Shown here in pieces: positions 26,121-35,495 of a stretch of DNA of 64,000 nucleotides (position 1 is its first letter; each line of letters starts with the position of its first letter). This stretch comes from Deltaproteobacteria bacterium (GTDB lineage Bacteria; Desulfobacterota; Binatia; Binatales; Binataceae): assembly GCA_021799495.1 (NCBI GenBank), contig JAJZAI010000006.1, positions 47,892 to 111,891 on the forward strand, in the 5' to 3' direction. The position numbers and the translations under genes are program-made. The notes beneath the pieces are model-generated. The model was not told the origin of the DNA and made no database searches. It saw only the letters and a list, made by a program, of their open reading frames with translations.

Positions 26121-26762
26121 TCAGGGCGAGGGTGTGGGCGGCGCGGCGGCCGGGCGCGCGACGATGTGGAAATCGATAGAGACTTCTTTTGACGCAGCCA
26201 TGAACATCACTCGCGGCGGTTCGACGCCCCAATCCGTGTAGTCGAATTTTACGGTGCCGTCGGCGAAGAATGCCTGATGGTCGGGCTGAAGCGTCGCCTC
26301 GAACGGAACGCGGAGCGCGCGCGTCTCGCCATGCATCGTCAGATTGCCGTCGATCACGCCGGAGCCCATCGCGCCCGGCGCCTCGATCTTGACGTCCTCG
26401 ATCCGCGCGCCGACGAAGCGGATGTCCGAATAGATCGCAGTTTGCAGGGATTTGGCCAGGACGGCATTGTCGCGGCGGGCAAGACCGGAGGAATAGGAGG
26501 TTGGGTCGATTATCAGTTCGACATGCGCGCCAGCCCCCGGATTCGCGGGGTCGCCTTCGACTGCGCCGGAAATTATCCGAAACGATCCGGTGATGCTGCC
26601 ATTCATCCGGCTGAGCGGTTTGTCCACGGTCGCGGTTATCGTCGAGGTCAGCGGATCGATGGTCATGCGTATCATCTCGGCGCGGACCGGCGATTCGGCC
26701 GCCGCTACCAGTCCGACGGCGCAAATGAAGACAACGAGCGCGTAAGATTGAAACAATCGCAT
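26121..26762 (-). CDS. YceI-like periplasmic lipocalin-type protein
   Basis: A 213-aa protein with a signal peptide (MRLFQSYALVVFICAVG ... AAA) and a beta-rich YceI domain: LTSTITATVD, AHVELIIDPTSYSSG, SDIRFVGARI, GNLTMHGETRAL and FDYTDWGVEPP. YceI proteins bind isoprenoid or other amphiphilic ligands in the periplasm; some are induced by alkaline or osmotic stress. It ends in a Pro/Ala-rich tail. No unusual feature apart from a somewhat longer N-terminal half than the short YceI type. Confidence 0.82.
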   Translation of the reverse strand: MRLFQSYALVVFICAVGLVAAAESPVRAEMIRMTIDPLTSTITATVDKPLSRMNGSITGSFRIISGAVEGDPANPGAGAHVELIIDPTSYSSGLARRDNAVLAKSLQTAIYSDIRFVGARIEDVKIEAPGAMGSGVIDGNLTMHGETRALRVPFEATLQPDHQAFFADGTVKFDYTDWGVEPPRVMFMAASKEVSIDFHIVARPAAAPPTPSP

Positions 26763-26829
26763 CCGAGTCGTTTAGGCGAATCGCCGCGCCAAAACAACCC
26801 GCGCGAACGCATTTGCCGCCGGGACCGGG

Positions 26830-27213
26830 TCAGCGATAGCTGACTATTTCGAGCAGGTTGCCGTCGGGATCGAGGAAGTAAACGCAGTCGTGGTCGCCCC
26901 AGTCGATCGGCGCCGCACTTTCGCATCCGGCCTGCGCGAGCCGCTCGCGCGCCGACGTGAAATCGTCGCGCGAGACCAAAAAGGCGTGATGGCCTCTGCC
27001 GAGCGGATGGCCGATGCGTTCGCGCCGCTGTTCGGGATCGATCGGCGGCCTAGCCACACCGAACAGGGCGAGATTCTGATCGCCGCATCTGAGCAGCACC
27101 TGGTCGCCGAAACGCGCCACGACTTCAAGGCCGAGCACGTCAACGTAAAAGCGTTCCGCGCGCGCGAGGTCGCATACTTCGATGCCGAAATGATCGAGCC
27201 GCTTGAGTTTCAT
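26830..27213 (-). CDS. VOC-family (glyoxalase/bleomycin-resistance fold) protein
   Basis: A 127-aa protein with one vicinal-oxygen-chelate module: LDHFGIEVCDLARAERFY with metal His, GRGHHAFLV with a second His, and DPDGNLLEIV with the Glu. Members include glyoxalases, dioxygenases and antibiotic-binding proteins, and the specific role is not predictable. The start MKLKRLDHF at 27213 was chosen because the conserved fold begins there. A GTG four codons upstream is also possible, and neither has a clear Shine-Dalgarno. Confidence 0.82.
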   Translation of the reverse strand: MKLKRLDHFGIEVCDLARAERFYVDVLGLEVVARFGDQVLLRCGDQNLALFGVARPPIDPEQRRERIGHPLGRGHHAFLVSRDDFTSARERLAQAGCESAAPIDWGDHDCVYFLDPDGNLLEIVSYR

Positions 27214-27289
27214 CGATGGCGTCACGGCCGAATGATGCGGTCGCGGGATATGGTTGCGCGGCGTGCGCGCCGCCGCAAGGGCGCGCGTT

Positions 27290-28492
27290 TCAGTCGAGGG
27301 CCGCGAGCAGCAGTCCGGTCAGATATTCGCCCTCAGGATGGCCCAGCAAAACGGGATGGTCGGGGCCGGGGCCACGGCGCTCGAGTGTGCGGAATTTGCG
27401 GCCCGATTTGGTCTGCGCGATGCGGACCGCGCGGATAAACTCTTCGCCGCAAAAATGCGCCGAGCAGCTAAACGTCATCAGGAAACCGCCCGGCCCGACC
27501 AGACGCATCGCGAGCGCGTTCAAATCGACATAGAGGCGTCCTGCGTGCGCGGCGTCTTTGGCGGCGCGCGCGAGCGGCGGCGGATCGAGCACGACGACTC
27601 CAAAGCGCTCGCCGCCCGCGCGATTGGCGTGTTCGGCGAGAAAGCGCGGCGCGTCGGCGCGGAGAAAATCGATCGCGTCAGGGCGCATCGCGTTGAGTTC
27701 GCGATTGCGCCGCGCCGCGGCGAGCGCGCGCTCGGAAGAATCGACCGCGACCACGCGCCGCGCACCCGCCACAGCGGCGGCGAGCGCGAAGCCGCCGCTG
27801 TGGCAATACGCGTCGAGCATCGCCGCATCCCGCGCGAGAGCCGCGGCCAGCGCGCGATTCTCGCGCTGATCGAGAAAATGTCCGGTCTTTTGCCCGTGCA
27901 CCAGGTCAACGGCGAAACGGACGCCGTTTTCGACGACGATCGTTTCCGCCGCCGGCGAACCCGCGATTGCGCTGGCGCGGTCGGGCAATCCTTCCTGCCT
28001 CCGCACCGCGCCCGCGCTCCGTTCGACGATTGCGGCCGGCGCAATCAGCTTGTCGAGCGCGGCGGCGATTTCGGAACGCATCCGGTCGGCGCCGGCGGTG
28101 AGCAACTGGACGACCGCGGAATCGGCGTAGCGGTCGATCACGACGCCGGAGAGTCCGTCGCCGTCGCCGTTGAAAAGACGGTAGCAATCGGTCGCGCCCG
28201 CGACGGTGCGCCGTCGCAGGGCGAGCGCCTGCGCGATTCGGTCGTGGACGATCGTCTCGATCCGCGCGTGCGGATCGAAGGCGATCATGCGGATTGCGAT
28301 CGTGGTCGCGGGATTGAGATAGCCGAGGCCGATCGCGTCTCCGCCGGCGTCATGGACCGCGACGAACGCGCCCGCGTCGAGGCCGGATGGTTCAACTCGT
28401 CCGATCGCCTGGGAGAAAATCCACGGATTTCCGCCGCGCACCGGACCGTCGCGGCCTTTTTTCAGAAAGGCGCGCCCTTCGATCGCGATCAT
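27290..28492 (-). CDS. Class I SAM-dependent rRNA methyltransferase, RlmI/YccW-like with PUA domain
   Basis: A 400-aa protein. The N-terminal PUA-like RNA-binding domain ([19 protein letters not shown]) is followed by an RlmI-type central domain and a Rossmann methyltransferase: [15 protein letters not shown] is SAM motif [12 protein letters not shown] motif IV, and [12 protein letters not shown] carries the conserved Cys. RlmI makes m5C1962 in 23S rRNA, and this is the closest recognised function. The start [10 protein letters not shown] at 28492 lies 5 nt after the moaC stop; the longer frame overlapping moaC is a shadow. Probably co-transcribed with moaC. Confidence 0.85.
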   Translation of the reverse strand: MIAIEGRAFLKKGRDGPVRGGNPWIFSQAIGRVEPSGLDAGAFVAVHDAGGDAIGLGYLNPATTIAIRMIAFDPHARIETIVHDRIAQALALRRRTVAGATDCYRLFNGDGDGLSGVVIDRYADSAVVQLLTAGADRMRSEIAAALDKLIAPAAIVERSAGAVRRQEGLPDRASAIAGSPAAETIVVENGVRFAVDLVHGQKTGHFLDQRENRALAAALARDAAMLDAYCHSGGFALAAAVAGARRVVAVDSSERALAAARRNRELNAMRPDAIDFLRADAPRFLAEHANRAGGERFGVVVLDPPPLARAAKDAAHAGRLYVDLNALAMRLVGPGGFLMTFSCSAHFCGEEFIRAVRIAQTKSGRKFRTLERRGPGPDHPVLLGHPEGEYLTGLLLAALD

Positions 28493-28497
28493 CGCAA

Positions 28498-29043
28498 TCA
28501 GGCCCGCGAACCGATTTCCCAATCCGTTTCGCCGGCGCGAAGAAAATCGCCGCTGTGTCCGCCGCTTTTGCGCACCAGCCGGACAGCTTCGATCGTCATC
28601 GCGCGATCGATCGCCTTGGCCATGTCGTAGATCGTGAGCGCGGCGACCCCGACCGCCGTGAGCGCTTCCATCTCGACGCCGGTGCGGGCGGTGGTCGCGG
28701 CGCGCGCCTGAATCAGCATCGCCGCGCCGCCGGGGTCGGGTCTGAAATCGACCTCGACGGATTCCAGCGGAAGTTGATGGCAAAGCGGGATAAGTTCGTG
28801 GGTGCGCTTGGCCGCCATGATTCCGGCGATGCGCGCGGCGGCGAGCGCTTCGCCCTTTTTGAGCGTTCCGCCGATGATCGCAGCGAGGGTCTCCGGCGCC
28901 ATCCGCACCGCGCCGCGCGCGACCGCCTCGCGCCGCGTCGCCGCTTTCGCGCCGACGTCGACCATCCGCACCCGGCCGCGGCGATCCAGATGGGTCAAAT
29001 TGCGAGCGGTGGCGGGTTTCGTTTTGTGTTTTACGGCTGCCAT
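28498..29043 (-). CDS. moaC: Cyclic pyranopterin monophosphate synthase (MoaC), molybdenum cofactor biosynthesis
   Basis: Second enzyme of Moco synthesis, making cyclic pyranopterin monophosphate from 3',8-cyclo-GTP supplied by MoaA. The 181-aa protein shows the family pattern: [55 protein letters not shown], and [20 protein letters not shown] with the catalytic Lys region MAKAIDR. moaA is not in the window. ATG at 29043, divergent from trxB with a 111-nt intergenic space that is AT-richer than average. Confidence 0.93.
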   Translation of the reverse strand: MAAVKHKTKPATARNLTHLDRRGRVRMVDVGAKAATRREAVARGAVRMAPETLAAIIGGTLKKGEALAAARIAGIMAAKRTHELIPLCHQLPLESVEVDFRPDPGGAAMLIQARAATTARTGVEMEALTAVGVAALTIYDMAKAIDRAMTIEAVRLVRKSGGHSGDFLRAGETDWEIGSRA

Positions 29044-29154
29044 TATGATTTTCGTCCGAATCCGGCGGTTCGCAGGTTATGCCGCCGCTACAGTGTACAA
29101 TATAAAATAAGCGCGAGCGCGCGATTCGGCGTCAAATGCGCCGCGAAAGGGTCC

Positions 29155-30105
29155 ATGGCTGAATTATCGAACAATCAAGCACATCGCCTGGTCATTCTTG
29201 GCTCCGGGCCGGCCGGGTTGACGGCCGCGCTTTATTCGGCGCGGGCGAATCTCGAACCGCTGCTGATCGAGGGCGTGACGCCGGGCGGCCAGCTTACGAT
29301 CACGACCGAAGTTGAAAATTATCCGGGCTTCGAGCACGGCGTGCAGGGGCCGGAAATGATGGAGATATTCCGGCGCCAGGCGGAGCGCTTTGGCACGCGG
29401 TTCGTCAGCGGCGAAGTAACCGCGGCGAATTTTCGCGCGCATCCATTCGAACTCGCGCTGGACGGCGAATCGGTCCGTGCGGAAGCGATCATTATCGCGA
29501 CGGGCGCGACGGCGAAGCTGCTCGATATCGAATCGGAGAAGCGGCTGATGGGCTACGGCGTAAGCGCGTGCGCCACCTGCGACGGCGCGTTCTTCAAAGG
29601 CAAAGAGGCGGTTGTGGTGGGCGGCGGCGATACCGCGATGGAGGAGGCGTCTTTCCTGACGCGCTTTTGCAGCAAGGTGACGATCGTCCATCGCCGCGAT
29701 ACGCTGCGCGCCTCCAAGATCATGGCGGAGCGGGCGCGCCGCAATCCGAAAATCGCGTTTATCTGGGATTCGGTCATCGATGAAATTTTCGGCGAACCGA
29801 AAACCGGAGTCAGCGGAGTGCGTTTGCGCAACGTCAGGACGGGCGCGACGACCGATTTTCGCACCGACGCCGTCTTCATGGCGATTGGCCATCAGCCGAA
29901 CACTGCGATTTTTCAGGGCCAACTCGCGATGGACGAAACCGGCTACCTGAAGGTCCAGGCAGGCTCGACCCGCACCAATGTCGAAGGCGTGTTCGCCGCG
30001 GGCGACGTCGCCGATCGCGTCTATCGCCAGGCGATCACGGCGGCGGGGGCGGGATGCATGGCGGCGCTCGACGCCGAGCGCTGGCTCGAGGCGCGTCACG
30101 GGTAA
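29155..30105 (+). CDS. trxB: Thioredoxin-disulfide reductase
   Basis: NADPH-dependent flavoprotein that reduces thioredoxin, 316 aa. FAD motif [33 protein letters not shown], redox-active disulfide [14 protein letters not shown] motif [15 protein letters not shown] with [10 protein letters not shown], and C-terminal [23 protein letters not shown]. All catalytic elements are intact. The start [10 protein letters not shown] at 29155 has AAGGG upstream; the frame's extension to 28387 is antisense to moaC and rlmI and is not coding. The leader carries an AT-rich TACAATATAAAATAAG tract that may contain the -10. Confidence 0.94.
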   Translation: MAELSNNQAHRLVILGSGPAGLTAALYSARANLEPLLIEGVTPGGQLTITTEVENYPGFEHGVQGPEMMEIFRRQAERFGTRFVSGEVTAANFRAHPFELALDGESVRAEAIIIATGATAKLLDIESEKRLMGYGVSACATCDGAFFKGKEAVVVGGGDTAMEEASFLTRFCSKVTIVHRRDTLRASKIMAERARRNPKIAFIWDSVIDEIFGEPKTGVSGVRLRNVRTGATTDFRTDAVFMAIGHQPNTAIFQGQLAMDETGYLKVQAGSTRTNVEGVFAAGDVADRVYRQAITAAGAGCMAALDAERWLEARHG

Positions 30106-30123
30106 CGGCCGCTCGATGACGCG

Positions 30124-31131
30124 ATGAATCCCGGACGCAGGGTCGCCGTCGGCGTCGCGATCGTCGTCGCGCTGACGCTGTTCGGCAGCGCCGGCTACAT
30201 GCTGATCGAGCGGATGTCGTTTATGGATTCGCTCTTTATGACCGTGATCACGATCACGACCGTCGGCTACGAAGAGGTCAAGCCGCTGGACACGGCCGGC
30301 CGCATCTTCACGATGGCGATAATCTTTGTGGGCGTCGGCACAGCCTATTACGTATTCGCGGCGGTCACGGAAGCGGTGGTGGGCGGACAGCTCCGCGAGT
30401 TCATGGGGAAAAGCGCGATGAACCGCAAGATTCAGCAACTGGAAGACCACGTTATCGTATGCGGTTACGGGCGTTTTGGCCGGGTGGTCTCGGAAGAGCT
30501 CAAGCGCGACCGGCACACCGTGGTGGTGATCGAGCAGAACTCCGCGCTCGAGCCGGAACTGATCCGGGCCGATTTTTATTATCTGATCGGATCGGCGCTG
30601 GACGCCGAGGTGCTCGAACACGCGGGCGTGCGCACAGCGAGCGATATCGTGGTGGCGACCGCCTCCGACCCGGATAACGTTTTTATCAGCCTCACCGTGC
30701 GCAGCATGAACCCGAAAATTCGTATTCATGCCCGCGCCGAAACCGACGCCGGCCTGCGCCATCTCGAGCTGGCCGGGGCGGATCGGGTGTTGTCGTCGTA
30801 CCAGTACAGCGCTTATCGGATCGCGGCCGCGATTGCGCGCCCTTCGGTCGTGGATTTCCTGTCGCTGGTGCTGCCCGGCAGGGGCGAGGACGTAAGCCTC
30901 GAAGAAGTCGCGATCGGCAAGGACAGCCAGCTTGCCGCCCGGACGATCGGCGAGATTGAAACGTCCAGCCCGCGCCTGCGCGTGATTGGATTGAAGCGCG
31001 GCCCGGATCCGATTTCGATCGTTCCGGACGCCTCGACCGCGATCGAAGGCGGCGACCTGCTGGTTGTGATCGGATCGCGCGCCAGTCTGGAGCGCCTGGC
31101 CGAGGCGGCGCAGAACCGGCCGTCCCGATAG
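30124..31131 (+). CDS. Two-TM potassium channel with RCK (TrkA-N/TrkA-C) gating domain
   Basis: A 335-aa MthK-like ligand-gated K+ channel subunit. TM1 is near residues 5-28, the pore helix and filter read ITITTVGYEEV, and TM2 is around residues 60-85. The filter has TVGYEE instead of the common TVGYGD. The cytoplasmic RCK domain begins with VIVCGYGRFGRVVSEEL (Rossmann), and a TrkA-C domain follows (SLEEVAIGKDSQLAA onward). Such channels respond to Ca2+, nucleotides or NAD(H). It is 18 nt downstream of trxB, probably co-transcribed. Confidence 0.9.
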   Translation: MNPGRRVAVGVAIVVALTLFGSAGYMLIERMSFMDSLFMTVITITTVGYEEVKPLDTAGRIFTMAIIFVGVGTAYYVFAAVTEAVVGGQLREFMGKSAMNRKIQQLEDHVIVCGYGRFGRVVSEELKRDRHTVVVIEQNSALEPELIRADFYYLIGSALDAEVLEHAGVRTASDIVVATASDPDNVFISLTVRSMNPKIRIHARAETDAGLRHLELAGADRVLSSYQYSAYRIAAAIARPSVVDFLSLVLPGRGEDVSLEEVAIGKDSQLAARTIGEIETSSPRLRVIGLKRGPDPISIVPDASTAIEGGDLLVVIGSRASLERLAEAAQNRPSR

Positions 31132-31184
31132 CTGGCGCCATATGCCTTTGAATCCGGCTGGTTATCCTGCGAAAATTTTTAACC

Positions 31185-31937
31185 ATGGGCAGCGATGAAT
31201 CCGCCACCTCCTCCGCGCGGCCGACCGGCGAGCTGAAGATTCCCGATGGCGGCGCGGCCGCTTCAGTCCAGCACGCTCCGGCGCCGCGGGATTTGTCGAT
31301 AAGAATCGCGGAGTTGGCGATATTCCTTTTGGCTATTCTGGGCGCGGTCGCGCTCGGTCTGGGAATCACCGACTATTTCGCCGGCCATCCTTACGTGACG
31401 CTTTACCTGGCGGCGTACGGCGCTTTTCGCGTCGCGGATTTGCTGGTGCGCGAAGACTGGATGCTCGGCGTCGATCGGGCCCGTTTCGCGAGCCGCGTGA
31501 TGCACGAATTGCCGGTGTTGCTGTTGTTCGCCGCCGCGCCGTTCGAGCGGACCTATCTTTATGCGGCCGATGCGCCGCGATGGATCGCCGGACTGGGATT
31601 GCTAATCGAATTGACGGGCTTGTGGCTTGCGCTCGGCGCGCGAATCCAGCTTGGATTTTTTTCGGCGGCGCCCTCCGGCGACGGAACGCGCAAACTGGTG
31701 CGCGGCGGCTTTTATCGCCACCTGCGCCATCCGATTTACGCCGGCGAATTTCTGGTGCTGTTCGCGTGGCCGTTCGAGTATGGAGCGCCGATTACCGGAA
31801 TCGTGACGGCGATCGCGGGAATCGTCGTGCTGCGCCGCCGCATCCGCGAAGACGAGACCGAGATGCTGGCGCTGTTCGGCGACGAATACGCGGCATACAT
31901 GCGCGCCACCGACGCGGCGGTTCCCGGCCTTTGGTGA
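31185..31937 (+). CDS. Integral membrane isoprenylcysteine/phospholipid methyltransferase-like protein (ICMT/PEMT family)
   Basis: A 250-aa protein with several hydrophobic segments and the C-terminal ICMT/PEMT signature: LVRGGFYRHLRHPIYAGEFL, then RRIREDETEMLALFGDEYAAYM. This part binds SAM. Bacterial members methylate lipids or small molecules, and the substrate is unknown. The N-terminal ~45 residues are polar and likely cytoplasmic. It precedes the HlyD/ABC exporter genes by 25 nt on the same strand. Confidence 0.8.
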   Translation: MGSDESATSSARPTGELKIPDGGAAASVQHAPAPRDLSIRIAELAIFLLAILGAVALGLGITDYFAGHPYVTLYLAAYGAFRVADLLVREDWMLGVDRARFASRVMHELPVLLLFAAAPFERTYLYAADAPRWIAGLGLLIELTGLWLALGARIQLGFFSAAPSGDGTRKLVRGGFYRHLRHPIYAGEFLVLFAWPFEYGAPITGIVTAIAGIVVLRRRIREDETEMLALFGDEYAAYMRATDAAVPGLW

Positions 31938-31962
31938 TGCGGTCGCGGATCGCGGCGGAGCG

Positions 31963-32847
31963 ATGAAACGCGTTGTCAGGCGCGTGATTTTTCTCGCCGT
32001 CGCGGCGCTGGGAATCGTACTGTTCTATCGCCTGGGCGAACGCTATCTATGGCCACCGCCAAATCCCGGCCGAATCGACACGGTCGGCGTTATCGAAGCG
32101 CCGGAAGTCAACCTTACCAGCCGCATCGCCGGCCGCATCACGATGCTTGAGTTGCTCGAAGGCGATCGGGTGGCCGCGGGCCAAATCGTCTGCCGGGTCG
32201 AGGACGTCGATATTCGCAATCAATTAGCCAAGGCGCGCGGCGATTTGGCCGGCGCGCAGGCCGATTTGCATCTGGCGGAACTCACGATGGAGCGCGATCG
32301 CAATCTGTTCCGCCATCAGGTGATTTCCGCGAAGGAGCGCGACGACGCCGCGGCCGATCTTGAACGCAAACGCGCCGCGGTCGCGGCCGCAAGCGCGAGC
32401 GTCGAATACTATACCGACCAGCTCGCCGATACGGTCATCCGCTCGCCGATCAACGGAATCGTGGTAAGCAAAGCCCTCGAAGTCGGAGAATGGGTTACGC
32501 CCGGCACGCCGATTCTGACGATCGACGATCTTTCGACCATCTGGGCGCGCGTCGATCTGGAAGAGACCGACCTGGGATGGATTCGGCTCGGCAGTCCGGC
32601 GACGGTTGAACTGCCGACGCGCCCGCCGACCGTATATGCCGGGCGCGTGATGGCGATTGGACAGGAAGGACAGTTCGCTACCGAAACCGACGTGCGGCGC
32701 GGCCGCCAGGATATCCGCACGTTTTACGTGAAGGTGCGCGTGCTGAATCCCGGCGGAGAACTGAAGCCCGGAATGACCGCCGAGGTCGCTTTTGTCAGGG
32801 ATAATGGAAGCCAACGGACCGGCGATATCCGCGCGCGGGCTGACTAA
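31963..32847 (+). CDS. HlyD-family periplasmic adaptor (membrane fusion protein) of an ABC exporter
   Basis: A 294-aa protein with one N-terminal TM segment (VIFLAVAALGIVLFY), a split lipoyl/barrel-sandwich domain (IAGRITMLELLEGDRVAAGQ and VIRSPINGIVVSKALEVGEWV), a helical hairpin between them, and a C-terminal beta barrel. It would connect the inner-membrane ABC pump to the periplasm or an outer-membrane channel. Its end overlaps the ATPase gene by 44 nt, showing a tightly coupled operon. The arrangement resembles YbhG-YbhF-YbhR-type exporters. Confidence 0.88.
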   Translation: MKRVVRRVIFLAVAALGIVLFYRLGERYLWPPPNPGRIDTVGVIEAPEVNLTSRIAGRITMLELLEGDRVAAGQIVCRVEDVDIRNQLAKARGDLAGAQADLHLAELTMERDRNLFRHQVISAKERDDAAADLERKRAAVAAASASVEYYTDQLADTVIRSPINGIVVSKALEVGEWVTPGTPILTIDDLSTIWARVDLEETDLGWIRLGSPATVELPTRPPTVYAGRVMAIGQEGQFATETDVRRGRQDIRTFYVKVRVLNPGGELKPGMTAEVAFVRDNGSQRTGDIRARAD

Positions 32848-33820
32848 ACGCTTCGGCGCGTTTGCCGCGGTTGACGCGGTTACGTTTGAAGTCAGCCGCG
32901 GCGAACTCTTCGGCGTGCTCGGTCCGAACGGCGCCGGAAAAACCACGCTCACCCGGATGCTCACCACGCTGATTACGCCGACCGCCGGCGAAGCGACGGT
33001 CGCCGGAGCCGACGTGACGCGCCGTCCTGAACGCGTCCGCGAACGCATCGGCGTCATACCGCAAGCGTTGACTTCGGACCTTGATTTGACCGGATGGGAA
33101 AACGTCGATATTTACGGCGAGTTCTACGGCATACATCGCCGAATTCGCCATCAGCGGGGGCGCGAGCTGCTGCGTCTGGTCGGTCTCAGCGAACGCGCCG
33201 GCGATCTTGTCGCGACCTATTCGGGCGGGATGCGAAGGCGGCTCGAAATCGCGCGCGGCCTGATTCATTCGCCCGAGGTTCTGTTCCTCGACGAGCCGAC
33301 CATCGGCCTCGATCCGCAGAGCCGCCGCGCGGTTTGGGACCTGCTCGAAACCATCCGCGGCCAGACCGGACTCACGATCTCGCTGACCACGCATTACATG
33401 GACGAGGCCGAAGCGCTGTGCGACCGGATCGCGATCGTGGACGGCGGCAAAATTATCGCGCTGGGATCGCCGGCCGAACTGAAAACCATGGTCAAAGGAT
33501 CCGATCGGATCGAACTCGAAGTGGCGGGCGACAGCGATCGCGCGGCGACGTTGCTCAAGCGGCAGCCCTACGCGCTCGCCGTCGCGCGCGACGAATCCGG
33601 GGGGATTACGGTCACCGTTGACGACGGCGCGCGGGTGATGCCGCGCCTGATCGCGGCGCTGGACGAAGCCGGCGTGACGGTTGCGTCGATCCGGCTCGAA
33701 CGGATGTCGCTGGAGGATGTGTTTATCCAGTTCACGGGCCGGCGCCTTCGCGAGGAAACCGCGCGCAAGCCCGGTTTTTTCAATATGACGATGGGCATGC
33801 CGCGCCCGCCAGGACGATGA
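32804..33820 (+). CDS. ABC transporter ATP-binding protein (DrrA/YbhF-like drug exporter class)
   Basis: A 338-aa ATPase. Walker A GPNGAGKTTL, signature YSGGMRRRLE, Walker B LFLDEPTIGLD, and H-loop LTTHYMDEAE. A ~90-residue C-terminal extension after the nucleotide-binding domain is typical of DrrA-type proteins. The ATG at 32804 has AGGG 4-5 nt upstream and lies within the HlyD gene; a TTG twelve nt earlier is less likely. It energises the ABC-2 permease next to it. Confidence 0.9.
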   Translation: MEANGPAISARGLTKRFGAFAAVDAVTFEVSRGELFGVLGPNGAGKTTLTRMLTTLITPTAGEATVAGADVTRRPERVRERIGVIPQALTSDLDLTGWENVDIYGEFYGIHRRIRHQRGRELLRLVGLSERAGDLVATYSGGMRRRLEIARGLIHSPEVLFLDEPTIGLDPQSRRAVWDLLETIRGQTGLTISLTTHYMDEAEALCDRIAIVDGGKIIALGSPAELKTMVKGSDRIELEVAGDSDRAATLLKRQPYALAVARDESGGITVTVDDGARVMPRLIAALDEAGVTVASIRLERMSLEDVFIQFTGRRLREETARKPGFFNMTMGMPRPPGR

Positions 33821-33842
33821 GCGGACCGATGCGGAGTCGCGG

Positions 33843-34961
33843 ATGCTGAAGACATGGGCGGTCATGCGGCGCGATCTGCTCAAGCTCTCGCGCAATCCGA
33901 TGACGTTGTTGACCAGCGTGCTGTTGCCCGTGATCTACCTGGTCATCTTCGGCAATTCGTTCCAGGGCGTGCTGAAACATTTGCCGATCGTGATCGTGAG
34001 CGAAGACAGCGGTCCGTGGGCCGTGCGGATGATGGAAAAGCTGCAAGCCCTCGCCGCGGGTCCCAAAACCGTGACTATCACTTACGAAAACGATCGCGCG
34101 GCCGCGATCGAGCAGGTACGCGAAGGACGCTACAAGGCCGCCGTCGTAATCCCGCACGATTTCAGCCACAGCATCGACGAAGGCCGGATCGGCGAGATCG
34201 GACTTTTTTGCGACAACGTCGATACGATCAGCACCGCGACGATAGAAGCCCTGCTCAATCAGGCCGTCGCGACGCTCCGCGATAGTTTTGTCACCGCGCG
34301 CGAACCCAAGCTCGACGAAATCGTCCTGCGCCCGAGCAATCTTTTCATCACGGTCGATTACGATCGCTCGCTGATCCCGGGCGTAATCGTGATGGCGCTG
34401 TTCATGGGCTCGCTGGTTTCCGGGGTCTTCAACTGGGTGATGGATCGGTTCATGGGCCTGACCGAATGCTACCTGGTGACGCCGCTGACGCGATGGAACG
34501 TCGCCGGCGGCGTGCTCGGCAGCAGCGTGCTGGTCACCAGCGCCGCCGCGATCGTCGTGTTGGTCGCGGGCCTGCTGATTACCGGCGCGACGATCGTCGG
34601 CGGATTTCGCGCCTTCCTGATGCTGTGCGGAATTATCGTTCTGGGCGCGACCGGAATTCTCGCGATGACGTTCGCGCTGCTGGCGCGCGCGGACAATCCG
34701 CGTATCGTTGGCGCCTCGGCCGGCTTTCTCAACGTGATTCTTTTCTTTCCGAGCGGCGCCGTCTATCCGATCGAAAGTTTCCCGCCGTGGCTGCGCGCAT
34801 TCGCGGCTTACAATCCGGAAACCCATGCGGTGGCCGCGCTCAAATCGATTCTCTTCAAAGGCGCGGATTTCGGCGCGATTACCGGTGACGTCGGGTTCCT
34901 ACTGGTCTTTACCGCGCTCATGATGATGCTGGCGGGATTGAATCTTAAACGCACATTATGA
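33843..34961 (+). CDS. ABC-2 type permease of the exporter
   Basis: A 372-aa membrane protein. The first TM segment (LLTSVLLPVIYLVIFGNS) is followed by a ~150-residue extracytoplasmic domain, then about five TM helices at the C-terminal half. FPSGAVYPIESFPPWLRAFA is the typical ABC-2 motif before the last loop. One such subunit with one ATPase would dimerise. The substrate, drug or lipid-like, is not predictable. Confidence 0.9.
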   Translation: MLKTWAVMRRDLLKLSRNPMTLLTSVLLPVIYLVIFGNSFQGVLKHLPIVIVSEDSGPWAVRMMEKLQALAAGPKTVTITYENDRAAAIEQVREGRYKAAVVIPHDFSHSIDEGRIGEIGLFCDNVDTISTATIEALLNQAVATLRDSFVTAREPKLDEIVLRPSNLFITVDYDRSLIPGVIVMALFMGSLVSGVFNWVMDRFMGLTECYLVTPLTRWNVAGGVLGSSVLVTSAAAIVVLVAGLLITGATIVGGFRAFLMLCGIIVLGATGILAMTFALLARADNPRIVGASAGFLNVILFFPSGAVYPIESFPPWLRAFAAYNPETHAVAALKSILFKGADFGAITGDVGFLLVFTALMMMLAGLNLKRTL

Positions 34962-35041
34962 CGCGTCGGCATACCCGATTGACACCCGGACGGGCCACGC
35001 GCGACGATCTCCGCCTGATGTGCGAGCTGAGGAGCTAAGCG

Positions 35042-35476
35042 ATGGTTTGGTGGGCGTGGATTATCCTCGGAGTCGTGTGTGTCGCGATCGAACTTCATTT
35101 TACGCACGATTTTTCGCTCTTCTGCGCCGGATTGGCCGCCTTTATCGTCGCGCTCGTAACGCTGCTCGCAGCCGTGCCGCCGCATTGGTCGCAATGGATA
35201 CTGTTCGCGGTGCTGACGGTGATTATTCTGCTCGCGCTCCGCAAACCCCTGTTGGGACATTTCCGCGCGAATCGCGGCCCGGCCGCCGACATGGATTATC
35301 TGGTGGGCGAGGTCGCCACGCCCGACGCGGACATGCCCGCCGAAGGCGTCGGACGGGCGGAGATGCGCGGTTCGATGTGGACGGCGCGCAACGCCGGCGC
35401 ATCCGTGATTCGCAAGGGGCAGCGATGCCGCGTGCAGCGCGTCGAGGGGCTGACGCTGTGGCTGCGTGCCGAATGA
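35042..35476 (+). CDS. NfeD-family membrane protein with OB-fold tail
   Basis: A 144-aa short NfeD protein. Two or three TM helices (WWAWIILGVVCVAIELH onward) are followed by a small beta-barrel domain (VGEVATPDADMPAEGVGRAE ... RCRVQRVEGLTLWLRAE). NfeD proteins occur next to SPFH/stomatin genes and are thought to act with them in membrane microdomains; the same pairing is seen here, 19 nt upstream of the SPFH gene. Confidence 0.88.
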   Translation: MVWWAWIILGVVCVAIELHFTHDFSLFCAGLAAFIVALVTLLAAVPPHWSQWILFAVLTVIILLALRKPLLGHFRANRGPAADMDYLVGEVATPDADMPAEGVGRAEMRGSMWTARNAGASVIRKGQRCRVQRVEGLTLWLRAE

Positions 35477-35495
35477 AATAATTGGGAAGGTGACT

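Noticed and set aside
29164..30762. A 532-codon minus-strand open frame opposite trxB and the K+ channel gene
   Set aside because: His/Arg/Asp-rich shadow without family features; both plus-strand genes have intact motifs.
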